DNA of 64,000 nucleotides from Certhia americana (taxonomy: Eukaryota > Chordata > Aves > Passeriformes > Certhiidae). The notes beneath the pieces were generated by a model. That model searched no databases. It was not told where the DNA came from and worked only from the letters and a program-made list of their open reading frames with translations. The translations under genes and the position numbers were made by a program. This document shows positions 48,256 through 62,734 of the stretch, in pieces. The stretch lies in contig CM031859.1 of the NCBI GenBank assembly GCA_018697195.1, positions 52,932,828 to 52,996,827 on the forward strand. Direction: 5' to 3'. Numbering within the stretch: the stretch's first letter is position 1; each line of letters begins with the position of its first letter.

Positions 48256-50271
48256 AAAACTTAAATCTTAATACCTTAAAAATTTGAACCACAACTCCTG
48301 TTTGCTTAGAGTGCACTGATTATTCCAGTAATGAATGGTGCCTGTTTATAAACACAAATATTTTGCATTTCAATGTTACCTTCTTTTGCTGAAGATATCA
48401 ACCACACGTTTTAAGGCCAGTGTTATAGTTGTCATAGGGAGTAAATGCAAAAAGGGCCTTTAAGAGCTATTCTTAAAGGAATAACTGCGGGAAAAAAGCC
48501 AAAACAAACAAGCAAGCCAAATGCGCCAAGTCCAACAACACAGAAACAGGGAACAGACCATTTTATGTATAGTCCTTTACCTTAAAATGCTTTAGTATTA
48601 CTTTAAATACATATATAGATCATTATTATCTAAAAATTAGTAAGTGAACCCTAAACTACACACAGAACATATTCTGGTTTTGTTTTGGCATGATCTAATT
48701 CTGGTTTGGTTTAGTTTTATTAAACAGGGTAAAACTGAAGTTTCAAGCTTCTTCCTTAAGTTACTTATCAAGTTGATAAGAAGGTTTGAAAACACACATT
48801 GGTCATTGAGAAAAAAAGCCATAGGAGTTCACTAATGTAGTTCCAAGTAATGCATCAAAACGATTTTTATCTGTTTTTATTAAATTAAGATACATTTAAG
48901 ATTAATTTAAAATATGTTTTGATTACAGAGCTTGTTTGTTATCAGACTGTCCCCTTTATCTACATGAATATGCAATGGGTTTATTTGAAATAAACCAGCC
49001 TACGGCTGTTGCTACTCAATGATTTGGCCTTGAAAGTGTTGGAATACTGAAAGCAACCTGGAAGAAACAATGGGGTCCTACCAGAAATAATACTGATATT
49101 TAAGAATAGAACAGTCTGGGAGAGGAAACCCCTGACAAGAATTAGAGAAGCAGTAATAACTACTATTCACAAATAAAGAAAATTTCACCACAGTTTACCA
49201 AGCCTGCCTCAGTGCAGGCAATATAACTAACTCCTGGCATTAATTCCAACTGTGAGTCTTAACAGGATTGTGATCTGAAATAATTCTCACTACCCTAAAT
49301 CTGATACCGCTTTCATTTTACCTAGCTACATGTGTTTTTTCTATTTGTGTGGTTTTTATATTCCTGATTAATTTTTAATTCATAGGTCAAGTATATAATA
49401 TTAAGTGCAAGCCATTTAACCAAAAGTCACACCTAGCATTCTGTTATTCTATTGAAGATTCAAGGATGTAAATGTTCTCCCCATGTGTCCATATTTTTAT
49501 TAAAATTGTTTTCTCTGCAATCTTACTGTCTAATTTATCATTCTGACCATGAAAGTTACATCCATTAATCAGGACTTAGATTCATCCCACAGTAACAGCA
49601 AAGTGTTCATGCATATTCACTCATTCCAAATATTCTGAGCACGAATGTTCCCTTTCACCACAGCATTTTTAGAATGAATTGAACTCAGTTCACAATGTGT
49701 TTATTATCTCTAGAAGATAACTCGAGGAGTAATGTAGGCCTAGTCTTGTTTTGAAACAATTGCCTAATCGATTGAAGTTTCATAAAGCAAAGCTGATACC
49801 AAGTGTTTATACAGCAGTACTGTAAAGTTCTGCACACATATGACTCAGGAAGTGATGTGCCAGTAAAAATAGCCCACAGGTCCCTGGAGAAGCATAAGTT
49901 ATGGAGCAATGTAGAAGAAAAAGCCAGCAAAACAGGACTAGTGCTGAACATACTGAGAGAAGTAAAGATGGGAGCTTGAAAGTGGCACTCAGAAATGTTT
50001 TCACAGCACACAGGAGAGGAAAGAAGTTACTGAGGGTGTCTGTTTAGATGAATGAAAGGAAGCGTAATAAAGTCAAGGCAAAATAAGATATGAAGCAGGA
50101 TTTGAGAGGTTCAAAGAAGAATTTGGCAGTCCTATTGTCTTTCAGTAAGAGATAGCTGACATTTTTCAATGGCCTTTTTCATTACAGTGAGCATTATCAC
50201 ATTGTCTAGGGTTTCTTGATAAGTTGAACAAATACATTTGGGTTTCTGCTTAAGTTCTCTTTTTCACCCCA

Positions 50272-50358
50272 GGAATTTCCAGATGTCTGGAATTTCCACA
50301 AGTCCGGAAGCCCTGGTGGAGGAGTAGCTTTGGCCAGGCTCCAAACATCTGGAAATCC
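50272..50358. promoter_or_regulatory. Two kappa-B-like motifs and a 12-bp inverted repeat
   Basis: GGAATTTCC, which resembles an NF-kappa-B half or full site, occurs at 50272-50280 and 50289-50297. ATTTCCAGATGT at 50275-50286 has its exact reverse complement at 50345-50356. Regulatory function is inferred from motifs only. Confidence 0.3.
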
Positions 50359-53300
50359 CAAATGGACAGATACTGCACATGCAGAAATGAACAGCACAAA
50401 ATTTTCAGGGTTTTCTGTGACCTGCATGCACTGACCCCACTGTACAATGTTGTCTGGGGCATCCATGTTTGTTTATGTTTAAGACATACAAAGAGATATG
50501 AAGGCACTCTTTATGTATTGATGAAGTATGATAGAGATTTTATGGAGGTAATTCTTGGAGAACATAAGGATTTCAGGGAATATATGGTCCTGTACTGAGC
50601 AAGAAAAAGTGTAAATAGATCTGTCAATGCTGTAATTCATGGTAATGCTCTCTATTTAGAATGATTTGGATTTCTAAAGCATGGATAAGAAATGAGGACC
50701 AGTATCCTGCTTTTCCTAAAATCAGAGGACAAGCTGAAGCCTCAGGACCTTATTTGTACTCATACTAAAGAAAAAACATAGTATATTTTCTTCTGTAAAT
50801 GATATACTGGTTTTCAGTGATGAAGAAGGAAGGCAGGTGAGGAAAACCATAACTCTGCTCATGATTACCCATAGCATGTGTTCGCCAATACTATCAATAT
50901 ACCACACAGAAACAGCAGCATTTTCAACCCCAAAGTGAAAAGTGTTGACTTATTTGGTTGAAATGAAGAATAAGGGGGATGGAGGTGAGAGGGTAATCAT
51001 CTATCAGCACCTGGCATCTGCAAATCATGAAGAAGAGAAAATGTGGAAAATCAAATGGTAAGACCCCAGGTGATAAAGTGAGCAGAGAACAGGTCATTTG
51101 CTGGCAGCAGAAGGCAATTGTAGTAAAGAGAAGAACTCACTCTGGATGAGACAAACAACATTCAGTCAAGCAGGGGAGTGGATGTTCTCAAGGCTCCAAA
51201 ATGTTCTTGGCAAGCCAGGAACAAGACACCTGTTTCTTTTTTTTCTTGCTTGCTCTAGTTTAGCTTTTTTTTTTTAAGATGTCTTCCTACCAAGCATTGT
51301 TAGGTTAGGTCAGCATAGGTATTTATCCACAATGCTTAATCTCAGTATAAAACTTGCTGAACACGTCATTCCTGGGCAGTTCTTTGCAGAAACAGCTATG
51401 CATACATATGTATATTTTTATTTCAGCCCAGTTTGGTTTTAAAATCTCTGACTTACTAGTCTATGAATAGACATAGGGGAAACCTGAAACGTGTTTTTCA
51501 AGCTCAGTTTACCTATCAGGAAAGCTCACTGGACTTTTCTCCTAATATAGTTTCAGGTCGGGGCAGTCAGGACATGGTGCAGATATAAGCACAGGCAGAT
51601 CTCTCACCTGACCTTAGATAATTAGAAATGCTATTGAAATTTTATTGCTTCACTCCTCACAGAAATGTTCAGTGAAGCATAATGTGGAAATTCAGGGAAA
51701 TTTTAGAAGATTTAAACTCAGATGCAAGAATTGCAAAGAAAACTAAGCCTAAAAATGACAACAAAAATCAAACTAAGGAAAAAAAAATATTACTTGATCA
51801 TGACCATAACCTCCTTGGGTATCCACTACAGACTTATTTCCTACATGTATTTTTCCACACCAATTCACAATGGGGTTCTTCTGCTTTTGATTTAATAAAG
51901 ATGGGGTCCATGAAATACCTTATAAGCAGAAAGAAAATTTGATAAGAAATGCAATGTGTTTGAGATTGTACCTTCTGTCAGGAAAAGGGAGAATTGCTAT
52001 GTAAACAAGTGAGTGACATTGACCACCAGGAGATTGACCCTAAGTTCAGAACCAATTTTACCTGCTCTGTGGTTCAGGACGTACTCTTGAACCTTTCAAG
52101 TTGCTCTGGCCTTAGATTTGGTGTATGAACTATTGTAAGAACTTGGGAGCTCTGTCCTGTCAAGAGTTCATGTCATTTTCTGTTATGGATTGTTTATGGT
52201 CTGGTCCATAACACAGGTTCCAGACAAGTAAATGTTCATTTCCTTACCAAGGAGATAGGGCAGAGCAAGAGGGAAAAGCAAGGAGGAGACGACAGCCTCT
52301 GTCAGCTTTGTGTGTGGGAAGATGGAAACCATCTGCCTGGAGAGCCATGGTCTGCTGCAGTACCTGATTCTGCCTGGGTCTGCTGGAAGATGGTCAGCAG
52401 TGCTGCAAGGAGGGAGCTGGGTGTCCTCCCCCTGGGAAGAGATCTCTCACCTCCCACCCTGTGGCTTGCTGCTCCCAGCCCCCTTGTCATGCACAGCTGA
52501 GGCATAGTCCTGACCCAAGGGGAGGCAATCTTCATCAAACTACCCTGTTTGCTGGCTAGGCTGCTGCCTCTTGTGGATGTTTTACTTTGAAGGGAGATTG
52601 TTCCTATCTGCTGGTACATCCAGTCCATGTGTTTATTCAAGAGCATGTTCAAGCTTTGTTTTAAACAGTGCAATAAGTCAGCACAGCTGTTTGATTCAGA
52701 ACAATCTGTTTACTTGCCCACATGTGGCTGAGTAAAGATTACAGGAAATTAAAACGTCTAAAAGTAGAAAGTGTGTCAGGGAAGAAAACAATTAAAATGT
52801 TCCATGCGAGCCAGCGCTGGCCGTTTATGTCACTGCCAAACCACACAAGTCTGTTTCTTCTTCCATCTTGCCACCCTCACTGCTCAACTCCTCTCAAAGG
52901 GAGGGCTTGACATCAAAATCCATCGTTTCCTTTCCCCGCCTTTGGGGGGAGCAGGAGAAAGAGCCCAGTGAGGCTGCCAATCTGTGCCTGCTGTGTGTCT
53001 CTTTCACAGAGCCATCCTGCTTGAAGGTGAAGGACAGGTATCACCCTTCAGGCACCTGCTGTGTGTCATGGCAAAAACAGCTTGAAGAGCCCTGCAACTG
53101 CAGAATATGCACCAAATCTGTCTTATTTGCTCAGCAACTGTTGGAGACCAAGTTTCCATGAATTCTCAGCAAGTCAATAATCTTCCATAATTTTGCCTCA
53201 CAGGCGAAAGTGGTGCTGGCATGAGCTGGTGCTTGTGGGTCTTACCTCCAGCTAGAGGCACAACTCCTGGGAGACATTCAGGCACTTGGCCCTTCCAGGT

Positions 53301-56300
53301 CAGATTCAGTGCCTTCTCCAGAAAGAATCACCTGCAGAGCCCCAGCAGGTGTGGAGAGACAGCTGGGAAACAAATCTTCCAGCACAAAGTAAGGAAAATG
53401 CAAGACACTTCTTCAGCCTGGGAACCAGGCAGTTGTCAAGGATGAATCATCTGTGCTGATAGGACTTCAAACAGTGCTGCTGACAATAGAGAACCAGTGA
53501 ATCTTAGGCTACACTTTATTCCTTAAGCTTTATGTAAATGATGCCTGATATTGATGGATCAACCCCAGACTAGAAGGATGCAAAGCTAGTTTACTATAGC
53601 ATTTTCCTAAGTGAAGTCTGATGCAAAAAGTGAGATAAGATGCCACAGATTTTGTGAATACAATCATATTTTGGAATTTTAATGGATGGGAAGCTGAAAA
53701 AACAATTTCTTGTGGAAAATATTTTGTAAACAGTATACCTGGATGTTAATCTTTGTTGTAAATACCTGCTATATCCATCACCCTTCTGAAAAAATAACAA
53801 ATCTCCAGTAGTGTCTTTCACATCTGGTTGTTCCCCAGTTCAGTCCTGGTGATCCCTATATGAGTGTTTGTCATAAGAATAATCTTAGAAATCCTTGTAA
53901 GGAAAAGCTTGCACTATTATCACTGTAAGAGTAACAAAAACTAGAACATACTTTTTGATCCTTTGAAGGAAGGAGCCAAAGAAAAAGATGTTAAAAGAGT
54001 GATGTTTTACACACTGATATTTTTCACTGGTACATTTCATAGATATATGATCTGCCCTGGAATGGTAGCTCTCTCTTTTCATCTACTACAGAGTACCTTA
54101 TAAAATACACAATCTTAAATGTAGTCTTTTGATCTAACAAGTCCATAAGAGTAGCATATTGTTTATTGACCCTCTTTCCCCTTAACTAAACTTGAACTAT
54201 ACTGAAGTTTTCTTTCTAAATTGCCTTTTTTTCTTCATTTTGTCATCCCTAGTTTCTCCTCAAACTACTTTCTTCTATTTTCTGTCTTTATGCTTTATTT
54301 AACAATTCAGCTGTTTGGCAGAGTCACCTTGAAACCTTACTCTGCAAAGGCCAGGTATAATCTTGGAGGAAAGGGCAGTATTACTGTTTTAAAACTGGTG
54401 GAATTATTGTGAAATTTAGACTGGTGCTTTTCTTACTATGGTATCTAGTTTAATAATATCTAAGATACATGTGGCGCTGTTTAAAACCCATACATTTTAT
54501 TTGCATTGCATAAAGCTTCTAATAAAACTGCAAAGATAGTACTGAAAAGTCGATCATATAAGATGGACACTGAATAAAAAGCTAGTAAAATGAGGTATGA
54601 GGTACAGATGAGCAAACTGAGGAATTAAGTGATGTCGTAATCCTCTGAGACACCATTCTAATAATCTATAAGAGCCCAAATACTCTATTATAAGCTTGCA
54701 TAACTTGAGCTTTTGCTTCAGTGGAACTATTCCCAGTATTTTGGTAAGCATCATGCCCAAGTGTATTCAGGCCAAGGACTACAGTGGTAATTCTGTGAAG
54801 TGGACATATTAATTAACACTGGACAAAGACAACTGCAACAAACAGGAGCTGTCTTCTTTAGCTGCATGATACAAGTCAGATTGTACACAGGAGAGGCTAA
54901 ACCCCAGGTAGTTTTTATTTAATTAAACAATGAAAAGAGAGGAGCAAAGCAATGTAAGCACATGACATAATCAACTATGCTGACCTAGGCTAAGCACAGG
55001 GATAGCACACACTGCTATGAATATCAGACCCTGCCTGAAGGAAAACACAGGTCAGTCCTCATTAACACTTAGCAAAATAACAGGGTCAGTGGCAACCAGA
55101 ATAAGGGCAAGAGTTGGATAAGGATGACCTTTTCTCTGCCTGAGGCAGCAGTCCTCCCCCCCTATATCTGAAAGAGATGAATCTACACAGCAGGAGGGAG
55201 AAGCAGCAGCAAAGCCTCACAGTGGTATCAGGGGACAACTTTGGCAGCTGACCCAATTTGCATTCAAAGCAAAAGCATCTGAGTTCCTTCATGCAGACAC
55301 TGCACTGCCAGAAGCAGCACCACATGGCTCCCTGTGAATTCCTCATCTTTGTTTTTGCACATCCAGGGCAGGTGATGTCAACCCTTGCCTTTGCATCCAG
55401 GTGGACCACATGACTCACAAGGAAAGGGATAAAGGTGCTAATGCAGCAACGGGTCGTGAAAAAATACCCTGTGCACAAATTGTCTTTCAGGATTAAAACT
55501 GCATTATTCTAGTTCTGACAAAATGTGAGAAAGAGACAAGAAAAGGTCAACATTTCTTAAGACAACCACACTTTAAGTCTACTTCACTTTGGAGTCCTGA
55601 AGTACTTCAAAAATACTGATGAATTTAAGTCTTGCATGGTACTTCTGTCAAGTCAGTACTGCTGTCATTTTGCATAAGTGAGAACAAAGGTAGAGGGACT
55701 TTGGGAATGTAATTTTCTGCCAATCTCAGGGCTACTTTCAAAATTTTCAGTGGATCTTGAAAGTGTTAGCATAAATACAAATGAACCGCAAGTCACAGAA
55801 TTTCTGGCACTTGTATTTTCAATACAGCAGGTAAATAAATCTATGAAGGTATGTAGAGAACTAATTCTTTTAAAAAGAACATTTTAAAATTAATGTGAAT
55901 TGCATGTGCTACATCATAACTGAAGGTGTTGATGAAGAGGAATTTTAGAAGGTAAAATGTGTTGTTGCTTGTGTTTCCATAACTGGTAATTCCTGTTCCA
56001 GACTCTTTAAAATGCAGAGAGAAGACAAGGGTCTGATGGAAACATTCATATCAGCTGGGGAAAAACCAAAAAGGAAGAAATAATAAAGTAGTGCTAGTGA
56101 GCATGTCAGACAGGTGCTGGTGAGAATGTCCAACAGTGACCTGAGCACACTTTTCACCCAAATGCTGAATCCATGGCTTGTGAATTTTGTACTTAACTTC
56201 ATTTATGATTCTGTACTTAAGAAAGCGTAGAAGTCTGGTTAGAAGGAAATTATGCTTTTTTTCTCACTTGAAAGAATTAAGGAGTCTATCTTGTCAGGAG

Positions 56301-57873
56301 AGAATCCAAACACTACAGCAATCATCTCTTGAAAGCTTCAAATGCTAATCTTGTTTTCATTAACAGTACTTCAGTGATATGAGAATTCAACCAAAATTAT
56401 GTTTGATGTGATGGTTTCATGTTAATAGGTATTTAAGTGAAAGGTAAGACATTAATCAAAGATTAGAGAAATATATGCTAAATTATTGTGATATATGTAT
56501 AATTGAAAAGATGTGTTGAAAGGGCAAGAGACTTCTCTCTTGGAAGAATAAAAATTAAAACATAGAACAAGGTAGAGTCAAGGTAAAATATTTTTGAAGA
56601 TGAGCTGAATGACTGCTCTTATTTTCTTTCTTTGCATTTTTCTTCTCCAGTGGGAATGAAGCAATTTGTCTGGAACAAGTACTTGGAATTCATAATTTTA
56701 TGCTATAAATGGAGGATCCAAAGGAAAGTTAGTCAGGGTAGTCTTGGTAGCTCCTAGGGCAAAATTTATCATCCAGGTTAGAACTAGTTAAAAGTTCTTC
56801 ATAATAAGGTCCCAAACTTGTAAATGTAGCTGTGATGGACAGTAGCATTGAAACCTGAAGTTCAGTTTATATAAAAGTGGTTTCTTTTAGGAGCTGTGAA
56901 TAAAGAAATCAGCTGATGCAACTTGAGGAGTAATTTTGGACATATCCTGTAGTGCCTTCGGCTGTTTTTGTACTGGGAGATATTTGAGTTAAATTATTAT
57001 TCTGTGGAGTCAAGTCCTTTTGCTGAAAAGGAGATGAGTGGCAGCCACAGCCCCATGTCCCACTAATCCCTGCAGAGCAATGTGGGCTACTGAGGGCTGC
57101 AATAGTACCCCAAAGCAAAACAGAACAGCTTGAAACTTGTTCTCTCTTGTATAAGACAAAGATCATCTTTGGATCACAGAGTTTTAAAAATAGTTTCAAC
57201 CCACTTCTGCCTTTCTTAGCTCTCCGGTCTTATGACACAGGCTGTTGTGGCCCAGGGCTATGTCACTCTGGAAAGGAAAGACTCTTCCCTGAAAGTCCCC
57301 TGTAGGATGGGAAGTGCTGGGCCTTAAGAAGGGGGTTGAGCTGGACAGATGTAAAGCAAAAGCCCTTGTCTTGCAGCCAGCCCACATTCCCCAGTACCAG
57401 CACCTAAAGCAACCTCCCTTTTCAAAACTGGTGCTTTCCATGAAAACACATGGTTCATCCCCAGTTTTCTGTCACGTCTCCTTCCTAACAAAGCTGTTAC
57501 CTGAGTAGAAACCATCTGGTCACCTGCTTATCTCTATGGGGGAACTGGCTGAGTCTCAAGCCATCCTAGCAAGCTCACGGCAGGTGGAAAATTAAGTCCC
57601 TACTTCCACTCCCAGGAAATACCTCAAAACCCCAAAGATTCAGTGTCACTGCCAAATATATGGGGTATTTTCAATGCCTTCTAAATTCTATTCTTAAATT
57701 CATGAATCCACTTCAAGCAAATTAATAGTTGTTATTTTGTTTACCAGGCTTGGGAGGACTGAGAGCCTGCAGTGACACACTGGGTTATGTCGATCTCATT
57801 AGCATTTCATTAGTCCTCTACTTCTTCTCATTAAAATCTCAACTTCATGTAATTTCTCTGCCTCTCTCCACAG

Positions 57874-57934
57874 ATAAGAAAGAAGACTCAGATGCAGAGC
57901 ATTAATGGTGTCAGGCTTTTTCCCTGTTTCCGAG
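57874..57934 (+). CDS. Isolated candidate 61-nt exon
   Basis: It is preceded by an excellent acceptor (aatttctctgcctctctccacag) and followed by GAG|gtacgc. Only one of three frames is open: 20 codons plus one base, reading RKKTQMQSINGVRLFPCFR after an initial isoleucine. No partner exon was found on either side, so it may be an exon of a gene extending outside, a non-coding RNA exon, or chance. An X-box-like motif (58078-58094) follows. Confidence 0.3.
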
Positions 57935-60900
57935 GTACGCTTGCTACAGGCGCTTGCTGAGCCCTGTCAAGCTGATACTTTTAATAATACAGTATGTTCT
58001 TATTAGTCCTCATGCCTGTGAATCACATTGAGCTGAAAGAAATTTCCAGCAGTTGTAGGCTCCGTGCGCAGCGTGGTGTAACTTCCCTAGCAACGGGGAT
58101 CTGATGTGACATGGCTTTGTGCAAAACGTAAGCCTCTAAAACCTCCACTGACCTTTTGAAACTTTTGTGTTTTGTGGGATGACAACTATAAGGCTGTGTT
58201 GGCTCTTGAGGGTCCTGTCCTGCTCATGCACGTCAAGGGGAGGTCTGCCCTCCGATTCAGCTGGCAGGAAGGGCAGGTGCTGCCTACTAGGAGATCACAG
58301 CTGTTCTGATTTCTGGAAGAATACAAGAATCCCCCATTCTCCTGATGTTCATCACAACCCCAGAGAAAGATACTAAAATGTGAAACACCAGTCTCAGAGA
58401 GGCAGTACAATTCATTCTCTAGATGTTGCAGTGTGAGAAATAACCACAACCCCCCCTTAAACAAAAAGGCGCTTCAATAAAGGGAAGAATAACTTTTCCA
58501 CAGAAAGCAAAGTGGTGCCATGAGGAAAGTAATATTCTTCTCTTCTATACAATGCTTTCTGAATATCTGGAAGTTCCAGGAAAAAATCGTAAAAATGAAA
58601 ATATTTTAGATTCCTTTGGGAGCAATGCACAACATATACTAAGACTAGATTTGGGAGTGAAAATTAAGAGGACTTTATTTGGCCTGGTTTGGATATAATT
58701 AATTTTCTTCATAGTAGCTCATATGGCACTGCACTTTAGATTTTTGACCAAGACAGTACTGATAACACATTAATGTTATAGCTTCCACTGAACAGTGTTT
58801 GCATAGTGTCAAGGCCCTCTCTCACTCTGTTCCCCGTGAGTAAATGAGGGGTGTGCAAAGGGGCAGGAGATGGCCCAAACTAACAGAGGTGAACTAACTA
58901 AAGAATAGTCCACACCATATAATGCATGTGCACAGCAATAACAGAAGGGGAAAAAAGAGGTATTAGCAGTGCTACTCACCTTTTATTTGGGAACTGGCTG
59001 AGCATCAGTCTGCCCACAGGAAGTGGTGATTGATTCCCTCTGCATCACATTTTTTTGGGTTTTTTTCTCTCTTATTCCACTTATTCTTCACTTGTTAAGG
59101 TTTTGTTTGCTTGCTTTTTTTTTTTTTTTTTTTTTTGTCTTGACACACAAGTTTTCTTGCTTTTGTTCTTCTTTTTCTCTTCCACTGAGGAAGGGGAGAA
59201 ATGGGCTGGGGGCTCTGTGGTTTTTAGCTGACCACCAAAGCTAAGCAACAGCAAAGACTTAGGAACATTTTGCAGGTTTTCTACTGTTGCTAAATATTTC
59301 TTATGGCCTATGAACCTGCCTGTCATCTTTACTGATTTTTCTGTAAGGAAGGATGCTAGGCTATTTTCTGAGCATTTTAACACACTGCAGTTTCGTTTTG
59401 AGCAGCAGGTTTTGTGAAGAAAGATGACTTCAGATTTGTTCTCTGGGTAAGAGTCTATATATTCCATATCCGGAATAATTTGTGGAGTTAGAAGAACTTA
59501 ATTTCCTGTTGAAGCTCTCAGAGGTGTATGCTTTTTAGCCTTTAAGAACGCATTTACAAATAACCAGTGAATGCTTGATTATAGGTAATTTGTCTTACCT
59601 CTTATTTTGATGATCACACCCTTGCTATCTCCATAGTGAGTATTTCAAATGGGAATTATCTGGAATAGAAACTGTTTATATGTTGTGAGGACAGATTTTG
59701 GTACAAAAAGATACTGATCTTTAATAGGACCTTAAAGTGCTTCCAGAATAATATTAAGAGGGGAAAAAAAGGCAAGCTCCCCTGCTTATGATTGTAAATA
59801 ATCATAAAAAGGTAGTTATTTATATTACTCAGTAGGGAGTCATATCATAAATGTGTACAAGTTTAAAAGACAGGAAATTACAAGAGAATAATGACAACAT
59901 CAAACAATTAAACTTCTATCTCCACTTGTGTTTGTTTTCTTTGGGCTACAAGTGAGTTAGAGGTAGATGAGGAATACAGAGATCAAAACTGGTTCAAGAT
60001 GTTATCATTTAAAAAATGGTAAACATGATTTCTCTAAGTTTCTGGTGGTTGTTCCATCAATCTTTATAAGAAGGTCATTTTCCCCCAAGTGAGTAATATT
60101 TTAATTCACAGACTGCAACTGATTACATATTCCTGTATAAATAAAAGGCACTTTGCACTAAAAGGCAGAGATGAAAATACCCACATGACAGCATCTGACA
60201 AAGGAGTATGAGAAGCCATAAGCATAACAAATTTCTATTTGCTGATTGTGGTAACTGAGGGGTAGTTGGAACTTTTCTCTATAAATATTTCAGAGTATGC
60301 ATATGTACATACAGACATTTAAAATATGAGCCCTTTGTGGACTCCTAATTATACAAAAGCAGTCCTGTGACCTCAAGTACAACAGTGTAGACACTGATAA
60401 ACTGCTATTCTCTAGAGCTAACCACACTGCCATTTCTTTTGTTAAAAAATAACTTGTCAAATTAATGTCAGCTGATTTTTAATTCCGTAACAAGTACAAC
60501 ATTAACTACTATTATGGCTCTATCTACTTGTTGGATGACACAGACAAATCCCTTCTTGTGCAAGATACTAGTTCCTTACATGGAGTTCTCTCATCTGCTC
60601 CACTCAATCTATCTGGCTAGTGCCAAACCCACTGAAGTAACTGAAAAGGATTCTTTTAACTTCAGTGGGATTCAAAACAAGTAATTGTCTGCACATAGTT
60701 CATCATCTGACCCACAAAACTTGTTCTGTCTTCACCTTAATGGAGTATTTAATTTCAAAAAAAAACACCATTAAGATGCAAAATAAGGAATATTTATTGT
60801 TAGCTGACCTTTGTCTGCAAAAAAACCCCAAAAACCAAAAAACAAAAAAAAGACGTGAAAACCATTGTCTCTTGATAACTAAGCTTAAAAATCATTTCCT

Positions 60901-62734
60901 TCTCAGATCTATGCCAAAAATATAAACTTTATCAGAAAATCCAGAAATATTCATTGACGTAAATCTTTTAATGTGGCATAATTTTTATGATTCTCTTCAG
61001 TGATCTATTAAGGTGCAATGCTTAAAGAACTTCTGTGCTAGAAGAAAACTGAAATATGATACTTAAACACCTTCCATTCCATTTTGCAAGGTTTCTATAT
61101 TAGATTTCCGATCTACAGAAGCAGTTATATCAAAGGGGCCACCAACATGGACAGTGCTTGCCTTCCAGCAGGGCAGGGAGGCTGAGCTGGTGACACAGGT
61201 GTTCCTCCCTCTCCCCAGTTTGCTCCATGTGCAGGGCACATCAGGCTGTAGGTCCTGATGCCCTGTGCTCCCAGGTGCATTCCAGGCCAGAAGCAGCCGC
61301 ATAGGATCGCCGTCTGTTTTCTGCTAGCCACAAGTCTTTGATACATGCAGCATTTGATATAGATATCATTCTTGTTGCTAAAAATGGACAAAGGTCTATC
61401 TCCAGAGGCACTTCTGGGCAGCATTCTGAAGCTCTGGGCACTTACAGGGCTTAGCAGGGAAGCATGAGTTATGGGTACTCTGTGCCTTCATGTTGGTTTC
61501 CAGCCTCTGCCTACATCCCACTTGTAGCATTTATATCCAAATCAGTCCCTAAAACTGAAGAATTAGTCGTGATTTGAAAGAACGTGAATTTGCCATGTTT
61601 GATGTTATTTTACTGTCTGTCTGCTCTCTTTGATAAGTCTAATTGTTCTTTGGTGAAGCTGCTGCAAATTACAAAAGGCAGAAAGCTGTGTCTAAGCCTG
61701 ATGATTAATGAAACCAGTTCACTGATTTCTGGTGGTACACAGCATTCCTGAATGCAAGTAATTTATATGAACAGTACAAGGGATTTTGTTCTTTAGTTTT
61801 ATTCTGTTGTCTTAGGAAAAGCTAATGTGATAGAATAGATGAGACTAGTGCTAGCTCAAGGAAGAATACTTCAATTTCTCAGTATTTTAGGTCATCAGCA
61901 CAGACATGATGTAAGTTTTAATAAATTGAAGAAGCTAGGGTCCATTTCAAATGCTTTATCAGTTCCCACATCTGAAATAGTTGTTCAATTTAAAACTAGC
62001 TGCTTGTTTCTGTTAGGATATAGGAGTTAATAATACAGACCAAGGCTCGTGTTCTAACCGTATTGAACAGGAAAGATTGTTCATTTAACTGGAGCTCATA
62101 TACTCAACTAGGGCAGCTCCTGGGAATTGCTTTTCATCTAAGGACAGCAACATGAGAGTGATGATGGCATAATTAAGATGTAGCACAGATTCCACTTAAG
62201 CAGAGTATCTATTCAGATAGTGTTACCCCTCAACTGTTGCTCCACCATGTGTGAACACTAAGCTCCAGTCTAGGCTACCCAATAAAGTTGTGCATTTGCT
62301 CAGAATAAGAATTTGTTAAGCAAAGGATGATTTAATTTTTTTCCCTGTTTTTTTTTTTTTTTTTTTTAAATTTTTTTAATCCTCATTTTTTGACATATTA
62401 TGCCTTTACAGATTCTGGTTAAAATTTCCATCTTAGGAGATTTGGCACAATTGCAGGTTTTAGAACAATAAACCTTTGGCTAAAATGGCAACAGTGCAAC
62501 GTTCATATCATTATAATAAATTAAGACCCCTGAGTTAGTGTTAAGGGCAGGACAGAGAATAAGTTCTGCATAAATTGGGAGAAAAAGAGATTTTATGACC
62601 TTTGAAAGAGGGGGCAGATAATTCAGGAGGAGTGAAAGGATGTCATGAGGTTATTAATGAAGAAAATTGTAAGGACCTAAGCCTAACTAGAGCATAATCT
62701 GGACTCTGCTGTGTAGATAAAGTGCAAAGAGACA
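57935..62734. other. Non-coding stretch with poly(T) tracts
   Basis: No gene supported. Poly(T) runs lie at 59115-59136 and near 62348-62368. The segment at 57950-58130 is GC-richer with several CpGs and may be regulatory. The open frames at 61063-61441 on the minus strand were not accepted. Confidence 0.55.

Larger units (their letters stand above)
46589..57873. other. Mostly non-coding stretch
   Basis: Short tandem duplications occur at 47156-47193 (18-bp unit, period 20, one mismatch) and 48217-48255 (16-bp unit, 2.4 copies). Paired GGAATTTCC motifs and an inverted repeat lie at 50272-50358, and a perfect palindrome CCAGCGCTGG at 52811-52820. No exon could be supported. Confidence 0.55.

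Noticed and set aside
55086..55478. Cysteine-rich 130-codon minus-strand ORF
   Set aside because: The cysteines come from TGC/TGT-rich sequence and do not form a regular finger pattern; no splice context.
57314..57508. Plus-strand open segment after a good acceptor at 57376
   Set aside because: No phase-compatible donor and no link to the 57874 exon candidate.
59081..59467. 128-codon minus-strand ORF
   Set aside because: It runs through the poly(T) tract, giving a lysine run; no coding signal.
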